This document shows positions 8,580 to 17,508 of a DNA stretch of 49,437 bases, one piece after another. This stretch comes from Albidovulum sp. bin36 (GTDB lineage: Bacteria > Pseudomonadota > Alphaproteobacteria > Rhodobacterales > Rhodobacteraceae). Made by a program: the position numbers and the translations under genes. How positions within the stretch are numbered: the stretch's first letter is position 1; each line of letters opens with the position of its first letter. The notes under the pieces were generated by a model that was not told where the DNA came from, did no database searches, and worked only from the letters and a program-made list of their open reading frames with translations. The DNA is taken from the NCBI GenBank assembly GCA_002238565.1, contig MPMP01000034.1, positions 1 through 49,437 on the forward strand, given 5' to 3'.

Positions 8580-9490
8580 AGCAAGCCGTATGCGATTGAA
8601 AACGGTTCGGCGGGCTCCAGCAAAAGGTCCGTCGCAAGCTTCGCGCAGACCGCGAGGACGATTACCGACAGGAGGACCCTGAGAATTTCCGCTTTCATCC
8701 TTATGGCCAGGCGCGCGCCTATCTGGGCGCCGACCACGCCGCCCGTCAGCAGCGTAACGGCCAGAGCCATGTCGACCGAATAGTTGGTCGTCGCATGCAT
8801 GACGGTGGTAAAGCCGGTGACGAAAATTATCTGGAATAGGGAAGTTCCGATTACGACCTTCGTCGGCATTCCGAGAAGGTAGATCATCGCCGGCACAAGA
8901 ATGAATCCGCCGCCAATTCCCATTATGGCCGAAAGAAGCCCGACCGCCACCCCAATGATGATCGGCGGAATCGCGCTGATATACAGCGTCGACGCGCGAA
9001 ACCGGATTTTGAACGGAAGGCCGTGAATCCAGCCTATGTGCCGCCGCTTCGGCGGAATTATGTGCTTTCTAGAGCGATTTACCGCTCGCAAGCTCTCAAT
9101 GAACATGAGCGTTCCGATGAATCCGAGCAAGACGACATAGCTAAGCCTAACTAGAAGGTCGACTTGCCCCAGCTCTCTCAATTCCTTGAATATCAATACG
9201 CCCGCCGCGGCGCCGGCCAAGCCCCCGATCAGGAGAACTCCTCCCATCTGGAAGTCGACCGTCTTCCGCCTGAGATGCGCGAGCACGCCGGAGAACGACG
9301 ATGCCATGATTTGATTCGCTTCGGTCGCAACAGCCACGGGCGGAGGAATGCCGATGAAGAGAAGTAGCGGAGTCATCAGAAATCCGCCTCCCACGCCGAA
9401 CATGCCGGAAAGAAGTCCCACAAGTCCGCCAAGTCCGAGCAGCAAGAATGCGTTGACGGATACTTCCGCGATCGGGAGGTAGATTTGCAT
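8576..9490 (-). CDS. TauE/SafE (TSUP) family anion permease
   Basis: An integral membrane protein with a duplicated fold. Each half begins with a glycine-rich motif: GLVGLLSGMFGVGGGFLMTP near the N-terminus and VGLLSAIMGIGGGFILVPAM in the second half. These are hallmarks of sulfite/sulfonate or organic anion exporters. I chose the ATG at 9490 (MQIYLPIAEVSVNAFLLLGL, 304 residues), because the 27 codons from the alternative ATG at 9571 do not look like family sequence. It is the first gene of a two-gene operon with the TIGR02186 protein. Substrate unknown; sulfur oxyanions are typical for the family. Confidence 0.85.
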   Translation of the reverse strand: MQIYLPIAEVSVNAFLLLGLGGLVGLLSGMFGVGGGFLMTPLLLFIGIPPPVAVATEANQIMASSFSGVLAHLRRKTVDFQMGGVLLIGGLAGAAAGVLIFKELRELGQVDLLVRLSYVVLLGFIGTLMFIESLRAVNRSRKHIIPPKRRHIGWIHGLPFKIRFRASTLYISAIPPIIIGVAVGLLSAIMGIGGGFILVPAMIYLLGMPTKVVIGTSLFQIIFVTGFTTVMHATTNYSVDMALAVTLLTGGVVGAQIGARLAIRMKAEILRVLLSVIVLAVCAKLATDLLLEPAEPFSIAYGLL

Positions 9491-9572
9491 GCGCCAGTCC
9501 GAGAATTTCGGCTGTTCGCTTATCACGTAAAGCGGCGCGACTGCGAGTCCGTAAATTTCCAATCCGTGCAAT

Positions 9573-10112
9573 TGCGCGAAAAAAAATTGAATCGGCGCCG
9601 GCTACGCTCTCAATGCGTCCGAGGCGGCTTTAGAATTCCTGTTGTCCGGAAATATCCGATACGGGCGGCCATCCCATGGGTTCGATGTCGATATTGCGAC
9701 AATATGGATTTCACGCATCTCGGGGCCGCGGGCGCGCCGACGGCGGAAAGAAAGCGCGGCGATTCGGTAGTGTCCCGCCTCTTTAAATTCCGTTTCCTGC
9801 CCGGCGACGGGCCGAGATTCGATGCCGAAGGCAACCTTCCAGACCGGTACGGCGAGAATCGAGGGAACGGCACCTTCCGGGTCCGTACGACGACGCGACC
9901 CGTTGCCTTGCCACTCGAGATCTCGAAAATCCCGTTCTCTGCAAGTTCGCGGAAAGCCGGAGTTATCTGGGGTCGGGACGCCTTCCGGTCGACTCGCCGG
10001 GCCGCGCGGGAACGCCGGCGCTTCCGTCCTAAATTTGGCGAGCTGCATTATCGCCGCGAATCAATGCCCTGCGCCGGCCGGAAATTCGATAGTCCTCGGG
10101 CGGCGCGGCGGC
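9573..10112. other. Gene-poor stretch between permease genes
   Basis: About 540 bp between the 3' end of the nucleoside permease and the TauE/SafE start. Open frames exist on both strands, but none shows recognisable motifs, a good start with ribosome binding site, or a consistent coding pattern. It may be a decayed gene, as elsewhere in this window, but I cannot name one. Confidence 0.4.
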
Positions 10113-11084
10113 CTAGGCTCTTTCCTTAGCGTACGGCTCGCCGCCCGCCCTGGGCGGAATCGCCTTTCCAATGAATCCCGCTAGAATGACCACGGTTAGA
10201 ATATAGGGAAGGGCCTGCATGAACTGGACGGGGACGGTGCCGACGCCGACGACGTCTATGTTCTGAAATCGAATGGCCACTGCCTCCAGCAATCCGAACA
10301 GAAGGCACGCTAAAAGAGCGTAGCCGGGCCGCCATTTGGCGAATATCAGCGCCGCGAGCGCGATAAATCCCTTGCCCGCCGTCATGTCGCGAATAAATCC
10401 GGCGGCCATGCCGGTTGCAAGATAGGCGCCCGCGAGACCGCATAGCAGTCCGCAGATCAGGGTCGCTTGATAGCGAAGGGCCGTAACCGATAGGCCCGCG
10501 GTGTCCACCGCTTCGGGGTTCTCGCCTACAGCTCTGAGCTGCAGGCCGAACCGGGTGCGGAATAGAATCCACCAAGTTGCCGGGACCGCGGCGAGGGCGA
10601 CGTAGACCATGAGCGTATGGCCGGACAGCAATTCGGAGTAGATCGGCCCTATGAACGGGATGGACGATAGCGTTTCGGAAAAATAGAAATCTATGGGAAG
10701 GAACCGGGCGTCGCCGCTAAGAGCGGGCGTGCGTCCGCCGAGCTTGAACCAGTTCTGCCCGATCAGCGCGGTAAGGCCGGAGGCTAGGAAATTAATCGCA
10801 ACCCCCGAAATCAGCTGGTTGCCGCGGAATGTTATCGATGCGAGCCCGTGAAGAGCCGCTAGGGCCATCGATGCGAACATTCCTGCGGCCAGCCCGAGAA
10901 GCGCCGAGCCGGTTGCGGCCGCGACAGCGGCGGAAAAGAACGCCGACGCCAGCATTTTGCCTTCCAGCCCGATGTCGAAAATTCCCGCGCGCTCCGAAAA
11001 CAATCCGGCGAGGCAGGCCAGAAGCAGAGGCGTCGATAGGCGAAGTGTTGAGTCCAGCAGCTGCAGGACGGTAGCGAAGTCCAT
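10113..11084 (-). CDS. BMP-type nucleoside ABC transporter, permease 2
   Basis: A 323-residue inner-membrane permease with about eight to nine hydrophobic segments. The LFSERAGIFDIGLEGKMLAS motif near residue 28 and the RFGLQLRAVGENPEAVDTAG loop (about residues 177-196), which docks on the ATPase, are typical of the NupQ/RnsD/YufQ group that imports nucleosides or purines. It is the last gene of a four-gene minus-strand operon (binding protein, ATPase, permease, permease), 9 bp after the preceding permease. Confidence 0.87.
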   Translation of the reverse strand: MDFATVLQLLDSTLRLSTPLLLACLAGLFSERAGIFDIGLEGKMLASAFFSAAVAAATGSALLGLAAGMFASMALAALHGLASITFRGNQLISGVAINFLASGLTALIGQNWFKLGGRTPALSGDARFLPIDFYFSETLSSIPFIGPIYSELLSGHTLMVYVALAAVPATWWILFRTRFGLQLRAVGENPEAVDTAGLSVTALRYQATLICGLLCGLAGAYLATGMAAGFIRDMTAGKGFIALAALIFAKWRPGYALLACLLFGLLEAVAIRFQNIDVVGVGTVPVQFMQALPYILTVVILAGFIGKAIPPRAGGEPYAKERA

Positions 11085-11093
11085 CGGCCCCTC

Positions 11094-12179
11094 TTATCGG
11101 AACATTAGCGCGATGCGTTCGAGCGGCGCGCGAACCATGTTTTCGAGTGCGCCCGTGAACAGTATCACCAGAGCCTGGATTACCAAGACCATTTCTCGGC
11201 TGACCGCGGGCATTTCGAATTCAAGCTCGACGCCGCCCTGATAGAGCATGCCGAACAGAATTGCGGCAAGCACTACGCCGACCGGATGCGACCGGCCCAT
11301 GAGCGCGACCGCGATGCCGACGAATCCCGCGCCCTGCACAGGATCCAGCAGCAGCCGCTCCGCCTCGCCCATGACGGTATTGATCGCCATCAGCCCGGCG
11401 AGCCCGCCTGAAATCATCATGGTGATCATGATGATCCGGAACGGCCGGATGCCCGCATAGATCGCCGCCGGCTCGCTCCATCCCATGGCCCTGATGGCGT
11501 AGCCGAGCCTGGTGCGCCAGATCAGGACCCAGACCAGCGCGCTGGCCGCGAAGGCGATCAGCAGGCTGACGTTGACGGGAGGCGATCTCGGGAATGAAAC
11601 GCCGATCCAGGCAAGCATTTCATGCGCCGTCGGAAGATGGGCTTCCGCCGGAAAGCCTCTCGACTCGGGCGCCATCTGGCCGGGCGCCTTCATGACGTTG
11701 ACGAGAAGATAGACCAGCAGCGCCGAGGCGATGAAATTGAACATGATCGTAGTAATGACGATGTGGCTGCCTCGGCTGGCCTGCAGATAGGCGGGTATTG
11801 CCGCCCAGGCCGCGCCGAATGCCGCCGCGCCGACGATCGCCGCCGGAAACGCGAGTGTCCAGTGCGGCCATCCGAAATGCAGGCAGACCAGCGCCGCGCC
11901 GATCCCTCCGATCGCCGCCTGGCCTTCGCCGCCGATGTTGAACAGGCGCGCGTGGAAGGCGATGGCGACGGCGAGTCCCGTAAAAATGAAGTTCGTGGCG
12001 TAATACAGGGTATAGCCCCAGCCGTAGGCCGAGCCTATCGATCCCTTGATCATTACCGTCATCGCATCTAGGGGGTTTTCGCCAATCCACATGACGATCA
12101 GGCCGGAGACGAAAAACGCCAGCACCAGGTTGATAGCCGGAATCAGCGCGACATCGGCCCATTTGGGAAGAGCGGTCAC
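11094..12179 (-). CDS. BMP-type nucleoside ABC transporter, permease 1
   Basis: A 361-residue permease of the NupP/RnsC/YufP group. It has FNIGGEGQAAIGGIGAALV after the second helix, SHIVITTIMFNFIASALLVY in the core, and the RTRLGYAIRAMGWSEPAA coupling loop (the EAA-like ATPase contact). Its start overlaps the ATPase stop by 4 nt, so the two are translationally coupled. It would form a heterodimeric channel with the downstream permease. Confidence 0.87.
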   Translation of the reverse strand: MTALPKWADVALIPAINLVLAFFVSGLIVMWIGENPLDAMTVMIKGSIGSAYGWGYTLYYATNFIFTGLAVAIAFHARLFNIGGEGQAAIGGIGAALVCLHFGWPHWTLAFPAAIVGAAAFGAAWAAIPAYLQASRGSHIVITTIMFNFIASALLVYLLVNVMKAPGQMAPESRGFPAEAHLPTAHEMLAWIGVSFPRSPPVNVSLLIAFAASALVWVLIWRTRLGYAIRAMGWSEPAAIYAGIRPFRIIMITMMISGGLAGLMAINTVMGEAERLLLDPVQGAGFVGIAVALMGRSHPVGVVLAAILFGMLYQGGVELEFEMPAVSREMVLVIQALVILFTGALENMVRAPLERIALMFR

Positions 12180-13744
12180 GGCCTCGCCTCCCCGGCAATC
12201 CCGGCCATGAGCAGCCCTAGTTCCTTTTCATCGGTTTCGCTCGCGTCGCGCGTTCCGATGATTTCGCCGGCGAACATCACGGCTATCCTGTCCGAAAGCG
12301 AAAGGATTTCGTCGAGTTCAACGCTAACGAGCAGCACCGCCTTTCCAGCGTCCCGAAGCTCGAGAACGCGCTGGTGAATGAATTCGATCGCGCCGATGTC
12401 CACGCCTCTCGTGGGCTGTCCGACGATCAGGAGGTCGGGATTGCGGTCGATTTCGCGGGCGAGAACGATTTTTTGCTGGTTGCCTCCGGAAAAGTTCCGG
12501 GCGACGAGATTCGGGTCGACGGGGCGCACGTCGTATTTGTTCAATGCGACGCCTGTCAGGCTTCGCATCGCTTCTATGTCGAGAAGCCATTTCGTTCTGC
12601 TGAAGGCGGGGTCGTCGTGATAGCCGAACGCCATATTCTCCCAGGCCTTGAACTCCATGACGAGGCCCAGCGACTGCCTGTCTTCGGGAACATGCGCTAT
12701 GCCGCTGCGGCGCCGCGCGTCGGCGCCGGAATCGGCGCCCGCCAAATCTATCGCCTTTCCATTGACGCGAACCGTTCCCTTCGCGGGCGAGATGCCGCCG
12801 AGCGCCCTGAGCAGCTCGGACTGCCCGTTCCCGGCAACTCCGGCAACTCCTAGAACCTCGCCGGCGCGAACAGTGAACGAGATGTTCTTAAGCGCGGTTT
12901 CGCCGCGCTCGCCGTCGACTTGGAGGCCGTCGACTTCCAGAACCGCCGGTCCGGGCGCCGCGGGCTTCTTGTCGACCCGCAGCAGGACTTTTCTGCCGAC
13001 CATCAGTTCCGCCAGCTGCTCCGGGCTCGTCTCGGACGTCTTGAGAGTCGCGGTCATTTCGCCGCGGCGCATGACGCTGACGGTGTCCGTAGCGGCCATG
13101 ATTTCCCGCAATTTGTGGGTGATCAGAATAATCGTTTTGCCTTCGTCCCGGAGACTTGCAAGAATGCGGAACAGGTGATCCGCTTCGGGCGGGGTCAGCA
13201 CGCCGGTAGGCTCGTCGAGAATCAGGATATCGGCGCGCCGGAAAAGCGCCTTGAGTATCTCGACCCGCTGCTGGTGGCCCACGGAAAGATCTTCGACGAC
13301 CGCGTTCGGGTCGACATTTAGCTCGTATTCGTCCGCCAGATCGGTCAGGAGCTTGCGCGCTCTCGCCAGCGTCGGTCGGAGCGTCAGCCCGTCTTCCGCT
13401 CCCAGTACGACGTTCTCCAGGACGGTGAAATTGTGAACCAGCTTGAAATGCTGGTGCACCATGCCGATGCCGGCGGCTATGGCCGCCTTGCTGTCGGGGA
13501 TTTTGGTCGGCGCGCCGTTGATGAAAATTTCTCCGGCATCCGCCCGATAGAAGCCGTAAAGGATCGACATCAATGTCGACTTGCCGGCTCCGTTCTCGCC
13601 TACAATCCCGTGAATCGTGCCCGGAGCGACGGAAAGAGATATGTCGCGGTTCGCTATGACTGCGCCGAAGGACTTGGAAATATTGCGCAGTTCAATGGCA
13701 GGAGCGGCGGTGTTCCGCCGCAAATCGCTGCCGTTCGCATTCAC
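12176..13744 (-). CDS. BMP-type nucleoside ABC transporter, double ATPase
   Basis: A 522-residue cytoplasmic ATPase with two fused nucleotide-binding domains, as in NupO/RnsB/YufO. The first domain has Walker [11 protein letters not shown] (about residues 49-58), the signature [12 protein letters not shown] and Walker [12 protein letters not shown]. The second has a degenerate Walker [11 protein letters not shown] (Gln in place of Lys), the signature [12 protein letters not shown] and [12 protein letters not shown] with the catalytic Glu replaced by Gln. This asymmetry is usual for the family. It sits 12 bp after the binding protein gene and overlaps the first permease gene. Confidence 0.9.
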   Translation of the reverse strand: MNANGSDLRRNTAAPAIELRNISKSFGAVIANRDISLSVAPGTIHGIVGENGAGKSTLMSILYGFYRADAGEIFINGAPTKIPDSKAAIAAGIGMVHQHFKLVHNFTVLENVVLGAEDGLTLRPTLARARKLLTDLADEYELNVDPNAVVEDLSVGHQQRVEILKALFRRADILILDEPTGVLTPPEADHLFRILASLRDEGKTIILITHKLREIMAATDTVSVMRRGEMTATLKTSETSPEQLAELMVGRKVLLRVDKKPAAPGPAVLEVDGLQVDGERGETALKNISFTVRAGEVLGVAGVAGNGQSELLRALGGISPAKGTVRVNGKAIDLAGADSGADARRRSGIAHVPEDRQSLGLVMEFKAWENMAFGYHDDPAFSRTKWLLDIEAMRSLTGVALNKYDVRPVDPNLVARNFSGGNQQKIVLAREIDRNPDLLIVGQPTRGVDIGAIEFIHQRVLELRDAGKAVLLVSVELDEILSLSDRIAVMFAGEIIGTRDASETDEKELGLLMAGIAGEARP

Positions 13745-13756
13745 GTCCGAATTTCC

Positions 13757-14746
13757 CTAGCTGTCAGGGCAGGAATCGGTTGCAAAGTAGTTGTGCACCA
13801 TGATTTCACCAGCCAGGATCATTTCAATGGCCGAGTCTGCGCCCGCCTTGATTTCATCGGAGATGAGCGGTGCGTTGTGCTCGTCGAGCGCATAGGCGAT
13901 TCCGCCTTCGGCGAAGCTTATCTCGACGATTCCGGTCTCCATTTCGGGTCCGTCGCTAAACGCGGCATGCACGGCCGAATCCACGCGCTTAACCATGGAC
14001 GTCAAAACCGAGCCTGGCTGCAGGTAGTTTTGATTCGCGTCGACTCCGATCCCGAGGATTCCCGCGTCCGCCGCGGCCTGAAGCACGCCGATGCCGGTTC
14101 CGCCCGCTGCGTGATAGACGACATCCGCCCCTTCGGCAATCTGCGCTCGAGTCAGTTCGGCTCCCTTGACAGGGTCGTTCCACGCGGCTCCCGTCGTGCC
14201 GGTCATATTCTGAATGACCCGCGCATTCGGATTCGTAGCCATGACGCCCTGAACATATCCGCAGGCGAATTTGCGAATCAGAGGAATATCCATGCCCCCG
14301 ACAAATCCCAGCGTTCCCGACTCGGAGGCCATCGCCGCAATGACTCCGACGACGTAGGACCCCTCGTGCTCCTTGAACAGCACCGAGCGAACGTTTGGCT
14401 GGTCGACAACCATGTCGATGATGACGAACTTGGTGTCTGGAAACTCGGGCGCGACCGTACTTAGCGACGTTCCGAAGCTAAATCCAGGCATTACGATCGG
14501 ATTGTTGCCGGCCTCGGCCAGCCTGCGAATGGCCTGCTCGCGCTGCGCTTCGGACTGGAGTTCGATTTCGCGGTAGCTGCCGCCGGCCTCCTCCTTCCAG
14601 GCTTCGGCGCCGCTCCACGCGCTCTCGTTGAAAGATTTATCGAATTTTCCGCCGACATCGTAAATGATGGCGGGCTCGGCAACAGCCGCGGAGCCTGCTA
14701 GGGACAGTGCGGCGGCGCCTGCCAGAACGCTGTGTAGTTTTTCCAT
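13757..14746 (-). CDS. BMP family (PnrA/NupN-like) substrate-binding protein
   Basis: A 329-residue periplasmic binding protein that should deliver nucleosides or purines to the downstream transporter. A signal peptide (MEKLHSVLAGAAALSLAGSA, cleavage about residue 23) precedes PAIIYDVGGKFDKSFNESAW, the family's ligand-loop D-x-x-x-x-D-K-S-F-N motif, and later FVGGMDIPLIRKFACGYVQG. It is the first gene of the operon. The upstream 287 bp must contain the promoter, but I see no convincing operator or riboswitch there. It ends with SCPDS, slightly unusual, but the length is normal. Confidence 0.9.
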   Translation of the reverse strand: MEKLHSVLAGAAALSLAGSAAVAEPAIIYDVGGKFDKSFNESAWSGAEAWKEEAGGSYREIELQSEAQREQAIRRLAEAGNNPIVMPGFSFGTSLSTVAPEFPDTKFVIIDMVVDQPNVRSVLFKEHEGSYVVGVIAAMASESGTLGFVGGMDIPLIRKFACGYVQGVMATNPNARVIQNMTGTTGAAWNDPVKGAELTRAQIAEGADVVYHAAGGTGIGVLQAAADAGILGIGVDANQNYLQPGSVLTSMVKRVDSAVHAAFSDGPEMETGIVEISFAEGGIAYALDEHNAPLISDEIKAGADSAIEMILAGEIMVHNYFATDSCPDS

Positions 14747-15033
14747 TTCTATCTCCGGTTACTATAGTTTCTCGGCGCCGTTCCGCTTCCCGCCGCGCCG
14801 TTCGCGGAATAATTGCCTTGCTGACTACTCCCTGCGCGTTTCGCCGACACGGTCGGCCGACGACTCGCGCTCGGCAAGGTGAGTCTGTTACACGCCGATG
14901 ACAATCCAACTTAACCGCGAAACTTTCAAGCGCCGGTTGGCGGGCGGCGGCCGCGAATCGTCGATTTGTGATGCATATTTCGATAGCCCGTTCTCGCGAC
15001 TGGCGAATTTCGGCGGCATCGCGATGGCCGAAT

Positions 15034-15678
15034 TCAAGATTTTCGCGCTGCGCCCGGCTGCGTCGCCGGAAATCGCCGGATATAGACCGGCGCGGGCGGG
15101 GGCTCGGCGCTATTCATGCGAAGCGCCGCAATGCGCGCGATCGCGACTGCTGTTGGAAATCGGGGCGCGCGACACCGGATGCCCAGCCTCGCGGCTATTC
15201 GTTCCGATTCGTGGCCGACTACGGCTGCCGGCGCATCGTCGCAATAAAATTCGTCGAGACTGTCCGGATTTTCGATTCGCGGCTCCGAACTGTCGGGCCT
15301 CTGAAGGAATACCTGGTTCCGGCCGGCGTCAATGCTCGCCAGAACCGGTTCCGAATTTCCGAATCGCAGCGCGTCGAAGCCGGAAACTCCGACGGCGGGG
15401 ATGCCGAGAGACATCGAAAGTCCGCGCGCGGCGGCAACCGAAATCCTCGTTCCCGTAAAGTTTCCCGGCCCCGTGCCGGTTCCGATCGCCGCCAGATCTC
15501 GCCAGTCCAAATCGGATTCGCCTAGAATCGACTCGATCAACGGAAAGAGCCTTTCGGCATGGCCTCGTCCAATATGCTCGCTGCGCGACGAGACCGTTTG
15601 GCCGCCGCGAACTATCGCTGCCGAACAGAATGCGGACGAAGTGTCGAATCCTAGAACGGGAAGCTCGTCAGACGGCAA
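15034..15678 (-). CDS. tsaB: tRNA threonylcarbamoyladenosine biosynthesis protein TsaB
   Basis: A 214-residue partner of TsaD in making the t6A modification next to the anticodon of ANN-decoding tRNAs. The ASKHA-fold start is LGFDTSSAFCSAAIVRGGQT, followed by HAERLFPLIESIL and the conserved GTGPGNFTGTRISVAAARGL loop. The start codon overlaps the end of nfuA by 11 nt, so the genes are coupled. rimI, which in my recollection often follows tsaB in alphaproteobacteria, is not seen; the nucleoside transporter operon begins instead after 287 bp. Confidence 0.9.
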   Translation of the reverse strand: MPSDELPVLGFDTSSAFCSAAIVRGGQTVSSRSEHIGRGHAERLFPLIESILGESDLDWRDLAAIGTGTGPGNFTGTRISVAAARGLSMSLGIPAVGVSGFDALRFGNSEPVLASIDAGRNQVFLQRPDSSEPRIENPDSLDEFYCDDAPAAVVGHESERIAARLGIRCRAPRFPTAVAIARIAALRMNSAEPPPAPVYIRRFPATQPGAARKS

Positions 15679-16231
15679 CCGGCCTAACCTCTACGACCTC
15701 TGGAACATAATGCCGAAGGAGGTTTTCAATGCCCATCTTCAGAGTAATCGTCGACGACGGGCATCCGGCGCAAGCGCCTTGCATATGAAGATATACTATG
15801 CCTCTGTCAAATCCGTGGAAAACAATGTCGCCGCCGTCCTGGGCCACCGCGGGCCTGACGCGCGTATCGAGCAAGTCCTTGATTTGCTTAATTACCTCGG
15901 CATCGGGGCCGCTGTCCGCCTCGGATGCCCCGTCGGGTTCGTCGCGCGGCTCTATAACCGGCTGCCCGGACAGGTAGTGCTCCATTATCGCGCCGAGCAC
16001 CGGCGGCTTCATGTGCTCCCACCGGAAGCTATCGGATTTCGTAACCGTTACGAAGTCGGTTCCAAAAAATACGCCTGTTACGCCGTCGATCTGGAACAGC
16101 CGGCTCGCCAGCGGCGATTCTCCTGCGGCTTCCGGCTTTGGGAAATCCGCCGTGCCTCGTTCCAGAACGGGCTGCCCCGGTATGAATTTCAATGTCGCGG
16201 GATTGGGTGTCGATTCGGTTTGTATAAACAT
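15668..16231 (-). CDS. nfuA: NfuA/NifU-like iron-sulfur carrier protein
   Basis: A 187-residue iron-sulfur cluster carrier. The N-terminal scaffold domain (MFIQTESTPNPATLKFIPGQ ... GVTGVFFGTDFVTVTKS) is followed by the C-terminal NifU domain with RPAVAQDGGDIVFHGF and the cluster-binding C-x-x-C in GACAGCPSSTITLKMGIE. I use the ATG at 16231; a TTG one codon earlier is also open. Alphaproteobacteria usually have a universal stress protein gene next to it. Here that gene is 4.4 kb away beyond inserted elements. Confidence 0.92.
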   Translation of the reverse strand: MFIQTESTPNPATLKFIPGQPVLERGTADFPKPEAAGESPLASRLFQIDGVTGVFFGTDFVTVTKSDSFRWEHMKPPVLGAIMEHYLSGQPVIEPRDEPDGASEADSGPDAEVIKQIKDLLDTRVRPAVAQDGGDIVFHGFDRGIVYLHMQGACAGCPSSTITLKMGIENLLRHYVPEVVEVRPVAV

Positions 16232-16325
16232 CAACCGGCCTTCTTCATTTTCGCTTCAAGTGTACTGCAATCGCCTATGCTTGTCAAATATTACAGACCG
16301 CGTTCAGCAATTCCAATTATTCCTC

Positions 16326-16571
16326 TTAGAGATTTTCCGGCTCTTTCTTTTCCCCTTGCCACTTGCAGGCAGGTCCGGCCATCCCCGTGCGAGCGTAGGC
16401 GAACCTGTCCTTAAGCTCCAGTTCTTCGGGGAAATGTCCTTTCGTGTCGCAGCAACCGCCGCTGCAGTAAATCCGGATCGAGTCCGCTCCCTGTTCGCCA
16501 GGAAACTCGTTTTACGAAATACCCTTGGCCCCGGCATCGTGCAATGCGGTGCGGCGCCGCGGCGGAGGCAT
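16326..16571 (-). pseudogene. Unrecognised small cysteine-rich ORF with an in-frame stop
   Basis: One minus-strand frame carries protein-like sequence on both sides of a single TAA (16512-16514). Before it lies DDWAVNDELKSDPSMPPPRR and LHDAGAKGIS; an ATG occurs within this at 16571. After it lies NEFPGEQGADSIRIYCSGGC, then CDTKGHFPEELELKDRFAYA, and the end CKWQGEKKEPENL. The cysteine cluster C-S-G-G-C-C and the balanced composition suggest a real, now broken, small protein. The other frames give only arginine- and serine-rich shadow peptides. It lies 95 bp before nfuA. I cannot name the family. The stop is TAA, so selenocysteine readthrough is not an explanation. Confidence 0.35.
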
Positions 16572-16650
16572 CGACGGATCCGACTTCAGTTCATCATTGA
16601 CCGCCCAGTCATCTGCAGCAGATCCGCGACGTGAGGCATCAGCGATCACT

Positions 16651-17222
16651 TCAGGGGAGGGGAACGACCCGCTGCCGGCCGGTGTAGTCGCCGCCGCGCA
16701 GCATCGCTACCTCGCGCAGCTCGTCCGGTGCGTGCCGGTCGCGGTCGCGTCCCGCGCCGCGTGGGTTGCCGGTCACCCGGACGAACGGCACGCTGATACG
16801 CGGTGTCAGGCCGACACCAAAACCTGCGGCTGGAGGTCGTAGTATGCGCCATCCTGATGCCACGGTACCTTCGTGTAGTTTTGCGCATCTCCGACAGCCC
16901 TTGCCGCCGGTTGCTTAACCTGAAAATTCGAGCGCCATATCATCAGGTCGGGACCGAGCAGAGATGCCACGCGATCGGTCAATTCCGGGCGGCGGCAGAT
17001 TCGGCTCACGGTGCCGTGATCTAGATGGCGGTCATGATAGTCCAGATCGGGGTCGGTGGCGCCTGGGCCGATAATCTCCCGATCAATCCCGGCCCATGCC
17101 TCATCCATCTCTGCGGGGGACAGCAGCGCGTAGGGTCCAATTACACCGTCACGGTGATAGGCTTCCACCTCGGCTTTGCTCAATGCATAGTGGAGACTGC
17201 TGATAAATGGCGTTTCGCTCAT
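16651..17222 (-). pseudogene. Phytanoyl-CoA dioxygenase (PhyH) family relic with internal deletion
   Basis: From the ATG at 17222, 138 clean codons encode the N-terminal half of a PhyH-like Fe(II)/2-oxoglutarate oxygenase: YHRDGVIGPYALLSPAEMDE, RSNFQVKQP and the iron-binding VPWHQDGAYYDL (H-x-D). The frame then stops at LVSA. In the next frame a typical C-terminus appears (ELREVAMLRGGDYTGRQRVV, PLP) ending at 16651. The middle, which would carry the second iron-binding His and the 2-oxoglutarate Arg, is missing (roughly 100 residues expected), so the enzyme is dead. Its AT-rich upstream flank (17223-17466) differs from nearby host DNA, which fits arrival by transfer. Confidence 0.65.
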
Positions 17223-17466
17223 TTCCGATCCTTTCCATGCTTAATTTTAAAGCGTCGATCAAGATTTACATTGTGCCAATGCGGATGTTATTCAATTATT
17301 TGTCGATAGCATTTTTTTTCACGGATCTTGTTTGACGGTGATTTTTCTCATTTCTGGAACCAGTGCTTTGATTCAAGCGAATGATACTCTTTCCTGCAGC
17401 TTCTAGTGACCTTTTTTCCACGAGGCCAGTAATTCTCATTAACAATTCAATTTCGATTTTCTCTTT

Positions 17467-17485
17467 GCCTAGGCCTACCGAGTAG
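17467..17485 (+). repeat. Left terminal inverted repeat of the IS4-type element
   Basis: GCCTAGGCCTACCGAGTAG. It matches the reverse complement of 19900-19918 at 17 of 19 positions, the mismatches being the central GA/AT. Confidence 0.8.
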
Positions 17486-17508
17486 ACACAAATCTACATA
17501 GCAATGCG

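Noticed and set aside
13433..14464. 343-codon plus-strand ORF
   Set aside because: Antisense of the BMP binding protein gene, which has a clear signal peptide and motifs.
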